64,000 nt of DNA, taken from assembly GCA_002633005.1 (NCBI GenBank), contig NMRA01000016.1, positions 863,874 through 927,873 on the forward strand, in the 5' to 3' direction. Positions 46,301-58,300 of the stretch are shown piece by piece; the first letter of the stretch is position 1, and each line of letters starts with the position of its first letter. Below the pieces are notes generated by a model. The model searched no databases. It saw only the letters and a list, made by a program, of their open reading frames with translations, and was not told where the DNA came from. The DNA is from Phoronis australis (Eukaryota; Phoronida; Phoronidae). The translations under genes and the position numbers were made by a program.

Positions 46301-49300
46301 AATTCGGAACACGGCGCAATCGTAACGGAACTATGGCTAAGTATAGGCTCTCCCGCGATATCCCAGGCGACCGGCAGTGGCGCTGCGCACTACGAGTTCG
46401 TTTCCGTCGTCTGCTCCACTGTGCAATGAAGAAAATTTACTTCATTTTTTAAAGAAAATGGAACCTCTGTGACGATGAAAAAACAGAAGCTACTGGTAAG
46501 ATGTGAATTTTAATGGAAGCCTTAGTGAATCACTCAGAAACTCATAATTCTCTCTTTGTCAAACCTTAACTTAAACACGATTTCCAAAGCAATCCCGTCA
46601 TAATTGCCAACACGAAAAACGGATTTCGTCTTTTGGGCATTTGAAGACTATTTTAAATACAACGAATTTGTTACGAACCGAGAGCACAAAATATAAAACG
46701 TGCAATAAAAAACGTTGTGGACCATAAACAAGTAGGTCTCTAATATCAGATTAGGAGTTAAATCGTGGTGGTGTAGTGGTAAAGCACGCGCGCTCTACCG
46801 GCCAGGTCGTGAGTTCGGGTCTGTGGGATATGCAGTTTTTCCTGTTTGACACGTTCTACTTTTTTGGCCGTTTTTTCTTGGATAATACTTCAGGAATCAA
46901 GGAAAATGCTTGATTTTTAGAGGAAAAAACAAATTCCCTGGGGCAAACCCCCCTCCCGACCTCCCCCCATTCGGTGGTATGCGCATCTGTACAATCGTGG
47001 TTTGCGCAAATGCTTACAGAAAAAATGTTGGGCCCCCCTTGTGTTATCATAGATCCGCCACTGCATTAAGCGCTTAAGTTCATAACCAAATATCGCATTT
47101 CTACAGATACATGCATAGCATTCCAACCCGTGTACCGTGTGATGCCGATCCTATAGATGTCTGGTGATACTGTATTGGCTATGACTGGCTCTAAGGATCT
47201 TTTCTGTGTAGCAATAGCTCTCGGGGAACCGACTAAACCACACACGTGGAATGATAGCGGTCTCAGGAAAATGTGGCTGTCGTGATAAGGAAAATTATTT
47301 TAAACCGATTTTACCAATAAAATGGCTTAAATTAATTTTCGTTTTTTCGTGTATAAATACAAAGGGTATGCAATTTTTAAAAATTAGGATATCTGACTAA
47401 ATGTGATCATTGGTAAGAAATGTGCACGCAGAGTATGGTCGCGCTAGTTGAAATTTCACAAATTACCCTTTTCACCGTTCCAATACTTCAGTACTGTACT
47501 TCTATTCAGTAAGGAAATTGTAATATAATAAACAGCGCAATTTGATGTGCATGAGGTCGGCGTGCACATAGTGATTTTCGTCGTATCAATTGAATTAACG
47601 TGCACTATACGATATTTGTCGCGATCGAGGCACCGTATACAGTTATCAAAATGTACAACTACTAGGGTTAAACACTAGTGTACTGCATAATGCATACTTT
47701 TTGTTCTGTTCGAGTTAACATTTTCTCAGCTTATCTAAACTCCGATATTTTGGATTGAGGCTTAAGTCACGACAAACACTCGCCATTTAGGGGATGCAAA
47801 AAGACAAACGCGACCCGTCTTTTGACCAACCATGTTTTTGATACCCCTCAGTCTCCGTCAGCTAGCGATTTAGTAGCCGAAGTTTCAGAAATTAGCACAC
47901 ACACCATGAAACATTTTTACGTTAGTGTCTATAAAAAATCATGTCGTTGTGGCGCTGGTCATACGATGATAGACTGTGCATAACACATTGTAAACGTTGC
48001 AGTTGTGCTCATTGGAACGTTCTGTACTAAAGACTCCGACTGTGAAACTGAGGATTTGGAAAACCCTCTCAGATGTCTAACCGACTTATATGGCTACCGG
48101 AAGTGCAGGTGTGCAAGGATTGGTTACTACGGGGAAGACCAGACGACAACATGTAAACGAGGTAAGCGAAGGCCATGCGTGTCCATCAGTTTTTATGCTT
48201 TGTTATTATCTCAATTTAGATGTTTTTCATTTAACTGAAAAAATAATATTCTGGTTTCTAAATCAATCTTTACATTACTAACGGAGTATTTGCAATATCA
48301 CAAAAAATTGAACTGCGATGAAGTTAAAACCCTTTGATTACCTTTAATTCAGACGTACATGTATATGTTGAGAAGTTTTAATTCTGTGTTCTATGGTCAC
48401 ATGTTGTACTAGTTTTTGACTAGAAATCACAATAGTCCCTTTCCGCGAATGCACAACGGCTACCAATATTAAGGATATCTTAAACCGTATTCACAAAAAT
48501 TGGCCATTTACAATATTTCACTTGTGCCTAGCAAAATACCTTTTCTTTATTCTCGGGGAACTTCAAATGAGAAATATATATCGGGTACCGGGAAAAAAAC
48601 GATTTAGCAAAACCACCTTGGAACCACACATGCGCTAGGAATTTTTTACTACTTATCCGAGGTAACTGGTTAACACGGTTTTCTTTACAGAGGACAAAGT
48701 TGGTATGACCTGCAATATGAGAGAGAATTATGTGTGTGAACGAGCTCTTGGCAGCAGTAAGAGCAGCTGTGTGAGTAACAGATGTAGATGTGTGGCAGGG
48801 ACTTATGGGAACGATGGGGAGAAGAAGTGTAGAGTTACAAGTAAGTGGCAAAGAAATGTACATAAATTCAAATTTCATCTTAATTTGATTTGGTAACAGT
48901 GTTCGTACGTGTTGTTTGAGCTATAAAAAGCGACTATATAACTGAAACTATTTTGTTTAACAAGATTCCTCTATAAAAACGCCAAGGATGCCTTTTATCA
49001 AAGGTCGTAAATCCGACAGTAACTATGACGGTCGCAAGCACGTTGGTGTAAATGCTACGCTACGTGTTTTGGGATTTACAAGTGAATATATTACAAAGGA
49101 CGCCACACTTGGTTTTTTATATCTATTCTCAACGACCGCCTTCACAAGACACGTTAGTGAATTGTGAGCAAATTGAAATCAATGACATGGCCGTTTTAGC
49201 TAAAATCAGACTTACAGTTTTGAAAGGTATGGTGAACCGTATATTTGTGGTCCATAAAACCACAGAGATGTTGTCGCAAATTCTAAGTACAAGAACGAGT

Positions 49301-52300
49301 TTTGTTATGTTTATTCAAGTATACAAGACGCGTGTTTCCGTATGCAACCATTTCACACAAGCTTCACTGTGTTTGTTATCTTCAGCTGGTATTGGAAAAG
49401 TGTGTGTTGAAGACGGTTTATGTACAGCAAGAACAGATCATAGTTACTGCAAGGGTGCAGACTTTTGGAACAACATCCCGGGCGAGTGTCACTGCGTCAA
49501 GGGCTACTTTGGTGAATTCTCGTCAACAACATGTTTGAAAAGTATGTATGCACACCCAAATCAACGTTAACCTTACAAATCCCATAACACTACTTAGTGC
49601 CACATTTCCAAAACTTCCCTGACAAATTGGAAGTCACTAACAATCCATTGAAATCCACGAATGAAAGTTATAAAGCGACAAATTCTCATTCAGCACATTA
49701 CATTGTACATGTACCTCGACGCAGAAATTCAGACAGATTTATGTGTGCGATGCCAAAACAAAACTGGCAAACTACTCTCGTGTATGTTTCCGCCATTCAA
49801 ATTGTGTTACTCTTTCGTCTACGAGTTTGGAAGCTAATTACTGAGGATTTTATTACCTGCTCTTAAAAATGAACTGGTGAGAAATTCAGTTGTTTTTAAC
49901 GTTTGCAATTTGATAACATTTTACTGATGCATACGCTTATTACGTCCATAAAATGTCGCTTTGTAACGAAGTAGCAGATTAGATCGCATATTAGGAACTG
50001 TACAAGTGGCTTCTACGCTTATTTGTTACTATTACCGGCATCAGCAATGCGTTTGAATCAGCATTTCCCATGTCCGACATTATTTCTACGAGACAAATGC
50101 AAAATCAGCTTCAAATCTATGCATACACCAAAATCTATAATTATGAATTCCATTATACGTCGCAAGACACAACGATGTCTCGTGACATCGGCCCACGGCG
50201 GGCTGCAAAATTTATTATGGTCCAGTGCCCGGTTGCAAAAAACAGACCCAAATAAGGACTCAACTAAGGCCCCCAAATCTACTGCATATTTGCGGGCTTG
50301 TGAAAACACTGATTGTCCTATCTTATGCTGTTTGAGAATAATTACTATACCAATTTTTGGCTTTGATACAAATCGAGAGTGAACTCTACATTGAATTCTA
50401 AATATTATTGAAAATAAGTAGGGATCTTTTCATGCAACGCCCCCAATTTAAGGACTAAGTCCATAACTGTTTTGAATGAATTAAGGGCTCAGTTTATATC
50501 ATAAGAAAATGTCATTAGTCAAAGAAGAGCTCACAATGAAGATAAAATTATATAAAAATATTAAATCTGTACCCAAATAACGAAAAAAAATATGAAAAAG
50601 GTTTGGGGAACTTAGTTGAGTCCCTCTTTGGGACGTTTCATGCAACCCGGCACTGGAAACTACATACCTCTGACGACACTTTTGATCTATTGACCCTTAC
50701 TGAACGATTGACATGCAGCCACACCCGTATTCCAAATAAGGGCACCTCATTATCACACTGCATAAAAGCATGTGCAGTAGAAAAACGAAAATACCGAGTT
50801 TCTGGAGGAATATCTGTGGTCTCCTCAAAAACAGTAAACTACGTGTAGGTTAGCATAGTTCGCAACTGAAATGCCTGCTTTGTGTTATACAGTACAGTGT
50901 ACTGCCGCAATGATAAGCCGTTCGAATATGATTCTACATGTACGTGTATTCTGAATAGCCATTTTGTACAAAAAGGAACGAAGAGGGTCGCCTCAGTTCA
51001 TGAAACTGTAGGTTGCCATTTTACAGGTGAAAATGTGCCGATTTGATAAATGACATTCTTTAACTTTGAGGCTATAATTTCATCATTTATAGACGTTAGC
51101 AATTATAGTACATTGTTCCTCTACCAGTAGAACCAGAGAAGGTTTCATTAGTGAGTTGATCAACTAATATTTGAAGTCACGTTTGGCCACTTGGGATGAA
51201 ATTGACACCCGCGGTGCAGAAGCAAGAGAGGATGGTCGCTGGACTATCTACCCACATGTTAATATTTGATTGCCAACACAATATCCTGTTACTCAGCGAA
51301 TGAACGGGTGCTCTATTGTAATACGTACAGGCAAGACATTGAGTTGGGTATCTGAGGTACATGTAGCACTTGACTTGTGGTGCTAGCCAGTTAAGCTAGC
51401 TGTATACCAAGAGTACCCTTATCCGGTAATTTCAAACAGAACACTTCAAGTAGGACTTTTCAATATCTAAATCGCATTTTGCAAGGTGCTGTTGCGTTTC
51501 GATCGAAACCAAAATTTTCATTTAAAGTATTACATTCTTGCTCTCAACGCTCGATCCGTTTGGCCGANNNNNNNNNNNNNNNNNNNNNNNNNNNNNNNNN
51601 NNNNNNNNNNNNNNNNNNNNNNNNNNNNNNNNNNNNNNNNNNNNNNNNNNNNNNNNNNNNNNNNNNNNNNNNNNNNNNNNNNNNNNNNNNNNNNNNNNNN
51701 NNNNNNNNNNNNNNNNNNNNNNNNNNNNNNNNNNNNNNNNNNNNNNNNNNNNNNNNNNNNNNNNNNNNNNNNNNNNNNNNNNNNNNNNNNNNNNNNNNNN
51801 NNNNNNNNNNNNNNNNNNNNNNNNNNNNNNNNNNNNNNNNNNNNNNNNNNNNNNNNNNNNNNNNNNNNNNNNNNNNNNNNNNNNNNNNNNNNNNNNNNNN
51901 NNNNNNNNNNNNNNNNNNNNNNNNNNNNNNNNNNNNNNNNNNNNNNNNNNNNNNNNNNNNNNNNNNNNNNNNNNNNNNNNNNNNNNNNNNNNNNNNNNNN
52001 NNNNNNNNNNNNNNNNNNNNNNNNNNNNNNNNNNNNNNNNNNNNNNNNNNNNNNNNNNNNNNNNNNNNNNNNNNNNNNNNNNNNNNNNNNNNNNNNNNNN
52101 NNNNNNNNNNNNNNNNNNNNNNNNNNNNNNNNNNNNNNNNNNNNNNNNNNNNNNNNNNNNNNNNNNNNNACTCAAATTGAATCTCCCACCAGGTGTACCC
52201 TCAGTCCTTCCATTCAACGAGTCGCCAACGAGGTGCACATACATGTAGGATAGAACGGTGCCGGGGAAAACAAAGATAAAACGTACATGCAGTTTCGATC

Positions 52301-55300
52301 CTCGGCGAGCTGCGTGTCTTCACGCATACATCTGTCGAGAGCAGTTAACGTTCCCCGTCGAATCACGCCTTTTGTGACGTTGTGGTCACAAACACTACCA
52401 GTTTTAACGATAATTAAGTTCATTACACATTGCAAGTGAATGTTGAAATAGTTAACACGGTTAAAAGATGTATAGGTTACAGACCGAAAACAAGTTTCCA
52501 CCGAATAATTAACCGAAGACTGCGAAATTTTCACTCGTCCCAGTTTAATCGGCTTTTTCTCGGCTTCGGCAAATCGACTTAGGATTACGAGTCCTCAAAA
52601 ACGGCACTGTGCATTTCGCTGAAACTGTCCAAAATCATTATTTATTCGCCAGTCTCATAAATGCTTAGTTTCTAGGTAATGCAACGAAGACGAATAGCGA
52701 CTGCTATGTTTTTAAAAAAAGTACCTTACGTTTTGCGAGTTGATTTGAAATAGAAACCAAACTTAGAGACTAATCAAAATTCCTAACAGCGTTTTTGAGA
52801 TACTTGGTGAAGTTTTCATTTAAAAGGTTTCATTCAAATCGACCAAGGTGTTATTTTGTTGTGAAGTACCCTTTTAAAAATAATTTTTGACTTAAAAAGG
52901 TGTTAATGTAATCACAATGGCACATAAATATAAAATATATTATTGTAATTCCTGATCTTTTTTGTTCAGAAACCATATACTTTTATTAGTTGACACAGCC
53001 TGGTTTTTGATATACGAAGGCCACTAAATAAGGTTTGAGATGACCTTAAGCTGATATCGGTTGCATGTTTACGAATGCTTCAGTTTCGAAACATCATCTT
53101 CGGTAACTGGTTAACACGGTTTTCTTTACAGAGGACAAAGTGGGTATGACCTGCAAAACAGGCGAAGACTTTGTGTGTGAACAAGCTCTTGGCAGCAGAA
53201 GGAGCAGCTGTGTGAGTAACAGATGTAGATGTGTGGCGGGGACTTATGGGAACGATGGGGAGCAGAAGTGTAGAGTTACAAGTAAGTGGCTAAGAAATGT
53301 ACATAAATTCAAATTTTATCTTAATTGGATTTGGTAACAATGTTCGTACGACTGTGTGTACGTGTTGTTTGAGCCATAAAAAGTGACTCTATAACTGAAA
53401 CTATTTGAACAAGATTCCTCTATAAAAACGCCCAGGATGCCTTTCATCAAAGGTCGTAAATCTGGCAGTAACTAAGACGGTCGCAAGCACGTTGGTGTAA
53501 ATACTGCGCTACACTGTACGTGTTTTGGGTCTACAAGTGAATATATTACAAATGACGCCACACTTGGTTTTTTATATTTATTCTCAACGACCGCCTTCAC
53601 AAGACAAGTTAGTGAATTGTGAGAAAATTGAAATCAATGACATGGCCGTTTTAGCTAAAATCAGACTTACAGTTTTTGAAAGGTAGGACGAACTGTCTAT
53701 TTGTGGTCCATAAAACCGCAGAGATGTTGTCGCAAATACTAAGTACAAGAACGAGTTTTGTTATGTTGATTCAAGTATACAAGACGCGTGTTTTCGTATG
53801 CAACCATTTCACAAGAGCTTCACTACGTTTGTTATCTTCAGCTGGTATTGGAAAAGTGTGTGTTGAAGATGGTTTTTGTGCAGCTGGAACAGATCATAGT
53901 TACTGCAAGGGTGCAGACTTTTGGAACTACATCAAGGGCGAGTGTCACTGCGTCAAGGGCTACTTTGGTGAATTCTCGTCAACAACATGTTTGAAAAGTA
54001 TGTATGTAGACCCAAATCAACGTCAACCTTACAAATTTCATAACACTACTTAGTGCCGCATTTCCAAAACTTCCCTGACAAATTGGAAGTCACTAACAAT
54101 GCACAGAAATCCACGAATGAAAGTTACAAAGCGACAAATTCTCATTCAGCACATTACAGAAATTCAGACAGATTTATGTGTGCAATGCCAAAACAAAACT
54201 GGCAAACTACTCTCGTGTATGTTTCCGCCATTCAAATTGTGTTACTCTTTCGTCTACCAGTTTGGAAGCTAATTACTGAGGATTTTATTACCTGCTCTTA
54301 AAAATGAACTGGTGAGAAATTCAGTCGTTTTTAACGTTTACAATTTGATAACAGTTTACTGATGCATACGCTTATTGCGTCCATAAAATGTCGCTTTGTA
54401 ACGAAGTAGCTGACTAGATCACATAGGAACTGTACAAGTGACTTCTGCGCTTATTGATTACTATTACCGGCATCAGCAATGCGTTTGAATCAGCATTTCG
54501 ATCTCCGACATTATTTCTACGAGACAAATGCAAAATCAGCTACAAATCTATGCATACACCAAAATCGATAATTATGAATTCGATTATACGTCGCAAGACA
54601 CCTAACGATGTCTGGTGACATCGGCCCACGGCGGGCTGCAAAATTTATTAAGGTCCAGTGCCCGGTTGCAAAATACAGTCCCAAATTAGGACTCGACTAA
54701 GGCCCCCAAATCTACTGCGTATTTGCGGGCACGTGAAAACACTGATTGTCCTATCTTATGCTGTTTGAGAATAATGACTATGTCAGTTTTTGGCTTTGAT
54801 ACACACCGAGATTGAACTCTACATTGAATTCTCAATATTATTGAAAATAAGTAGAGATCTTTTCATGCAACGCCCCCAATTTAAGAGCTAAGTCCCTAAC
54901 TGTTTTGATCGAATTAAGGGCTCAGTTTTTATCATAAGAAAATGTCATTAGTCAAAGAAGAGCTCACAATGAAGATAAAGTTATATAAAATTATTACATC
55001 TGTGCCTAAAAAACGAAAAACAAATATGAAAAAGGTTTGGGGAACTTAGTTGAGTCCCTATTTGGGACGTTTCATGCAACCCGGCACTGGAAGCTACTTA
55101 CCTCTGACGACACTTTTGATCTATTGACCCTTACTGAACGATTGACATGCAGCCACACCCGTATTCCAAATAAGGGTACCTCATTATCATAAAAGCATGT
55201 GCAGTAGCACTGAAAACGAAAATACCGAGTTTCTGGAAGAATATCTGTGGTCTCCTCAAAAACAGTAAACTACTGTAGGTTAGCATACTTCGCATCTGAA

Positions 55301-58300
55301 ATGCCTGCTTTGTATTATATTGCCGCAATGATAAGCCGTTCGAATATGATTGCATATGTACGTGTATTCTGAATAGCCATATTGTACAAAAGGAACGAAG
55401 AGGGTCGCCTCAGTTCATGAAACTGTAGATTGCCAATTTACAGGTGAAAATGTGCCGATTTGATAAATGACATTCTTTAACTTTGAGGCTATAATTTCAT
55501 CATTGATAGGCAGCAGTTATAGCACATTGTTCCTCTACCAGTAGAACCAGAGAAGGTTTCATTAGTGAGTTGATCAACTAATATTTGAAGTCACGTTTGG
55601 CCACTTGGGATGAAATTGACACCCGCGGTGCAGAAGCAAGAGAGGATGGTCGCTGGACTATCTACCCACATGTTAATATTTGATTGCCAACACAATATCC
55701 TGTTACTCAGCGAATGAACGGGTGCTCTATTGTAATACGTACAGGCAAGACATTGAGTTGGGTATCTGAGGTACATGTAGCACTTGACTTGTGGTGCTAG
55801 CCAGTTAAGCTAGCTGTATACCAAGAGTACCCTTATCCGGTAATTTCAAACAGAACACTTCAAGTAGGACTTTTCAATATCTAAATCGCATTTTGCAAGG
55901 TGCTGTTGCGTTTCGATCGAAACCAAAATTTTCATTTAAAGTATTACATTCTTGCTCTCAACGCTCGATCCGTTTGGCCGACACTTCATCTTCATTGATT
56001 TTGCATTTTCATTGAAGATACTTCATGTACTATCCTACTAAGAAGCTCTACAGTACTCTGTCTCAAAGATTTTAAAGGCACATGATCGATTTTATGGCCG
56101 AAAAACGCATTTTTGGGATTATAGCTCGATGGGGTAAAGCTTTAAAGCAACAAAATCAGTTGAGCGTTATGATAATTTATTTCAAATCGTCGTTGTCGGC
56201 CAGACGCTCGTTGAAATCAAGTTCGGTGACTACCACTTACACCTAAAGACACTAGTAGTTGGACTAACTTCGCCAGGAGAGCTTTAAACTGCGACCACGT
56301 ACGTTACAGGCTAGATTATGTGAAGAAACTGATCGCAGGAAATCAATTTTTTCTCATCGATAGTATTGCTTGAATATCTATCTGATACCCAGGCAAGAAA
56401 CATTTCAGTTTGTGCTCGCCCTGGAGGCCGACTTAGATTTAACTCGCGAGTTATTTTTAACATGCGTCTAAAGATTTTGTTAACTTTTCATTATCTGCTT
56501 CTCTGAGATTGTTTCAAATTGAAATGACACTTAAATGTATAATGAAAACCACATTTGCAAATTGTCACAGATGTTGTGTGGAAATGTTTATAATGAATTT
56601 GACATGCAGATGTTACGAAAGTAAAAGGTAATGATGTAAACCAATTCGTTTGTCGTTCTTTCAGAGGCAGTAATCGGAACGACGTGTGTTGACGATCACG
56701 CCGTGTGTAATGCCTCGATACCTGGAAGTCTGTGCGCAGAGGATGGCTTTTGTGCTTGTGACACCGGTTACTTTGGAAAACTAGGATCAACTAATTGTAC
56801 TAAAGGTAAGACGAGGAGTCATTCTTTTGAAAATAAAATATATACAGTAAAGATACACAGGTTTCAGTTGTTGGACACTTTTTCCACGGAACTGCTGTCG
56901 CCCTAACCCCTATATTATCGAATTACAGTGTGGACACCGTAAGTCTGACGAGCTGATGACATCAAACTTTTTGGTTTGCTCAATTAGTTCGGTGTCCTTT
57001 GTCCCGACCGTTCAAGAGAATATGTTGAGTATCAGCCAACATACGTCTACAGTTTGCTTGTATATCATCATGGCTTTCAGGTGATCTCTATTAGTGACCT
57101 TTCAAATGATGTTTAAATTTTCAGAGAATGAAAAAAACGTCGATAAAAATTTACTGACAGTTGTTCAAAAAACCACGGATGAAGATGGGGAATGAAAAAT
57201 GCTGCTCCATTTATGAGAATAGTTATTAGTTATACTTATATCAATTTTGTGATTACTCTTTAGTTTCAGCTGTCATTGGCATGTCTTGTTCAACTAATAG
57301 AACATGCGACAGTGTTACAAACAGTTTGTGTTTGTCCGGCCAGTGTGTATGTAATCCTGGATTCTTTGGAGACCTTGGAACCAAGAAGTGCGGCAAAGGT
57401 TTGTTTAGATGAGAGGACACCAAACGCAACACATCCATATTGTTGAATGTCACATAATCCCAAATTTTTGCATTAGACTCTAATTTAGATGTGTCTCTTA
57501 CATGTACATGTGTGCGCCTGGTGTATAAAGCGCCGAAGGGTTCTGATGTGCGTCTTCAACGCGTTCGTACATCTATAATAAGTACTTTATTGCAGTACGC
57601 GTACTGAGTTATGACCATCCAAAAAGTACAGGTTGATTGGTAAGGTTTATCAAATTCCAGGTGGTTGTAAAGTGCTTCCAGTCGATCTATAGGTACATGA
57701 ACTAGGTGCCTTAGTAATCTCAGTTAGGGTTAGTATCAGGTTTGCTACATGTACGTCAACAAGCGATTAGCTTTGGGGCCCGTTGCAAAAAACAGACTTA
57801 AGTTCATTTTTACTTAAGTCTAAGATTGGTCTCAACCTCCAAGCTTTTTTTAAAGTGATATATATATATATATAATATATTTATTGAAGAATACACAAGA
57901 CATACAAAGAAACCCAGAAATCGCGAAGCATTATATCTGAGTTGTAAACAATTCATAAATGAAACTAATATACATAGAGGTATACACATTTAAGTAGTAT
58001 TTGATATAAGTATCCCAATATTTAGATATGCTATTGCGAATGTGTAAAAACAAAAACATGTACAGATTTATGTATGGAAATCAGAAGCAGCAATATTGAT
58101 AAACTGTACATAAAAATTTGCTAACTTTGCCTAGGGGGAATTCATTGAGAACGACGTCAGAGTTAGGACTACCATTCAATAATAATGTAACTTCACTAGG
58201 GATATTATGACAAGAATTGAGAACATTAACAATTGATTGGTTTTCACTGAGTGCACGAAAGAGTGAGTCTCTCAGGTATTCGATGAGGGGACATTTGGAG

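Larger units (their letters stand above)
48661..51567. repeat. Tandem segmental duplication, copy 1
   Basis: Similarity to 53,102-55,981 begins at ggtaactggttaacacgg and continues through two exons and their introns up to the N gap. The offset is 4414-4456 bases. Divergence is a few percent with small indels up to 51,110. From 51,111 to 51,567 the two copies are identical by eye. Confidence 0.92.
53102..55981. repeat. Tandem segmental duplication, copy 2
   Basis: It starts at ggtaactggttaacacgg and contains the second copies of both module exons. It runs to 55,981, where copy 1 ends at the gap. Confidence 0.92.

Noticed and set aside
46764-46826. A functional tRNA gene
   Set aside because: A and B boxes are present in diverged form but the acceptor stem does not pair; kept only as a SINE-like remnant.
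51479-52253. Very long open frames of 233-255 codons
   Set aside because: They are the 602-N assembly gap read as open sequence.
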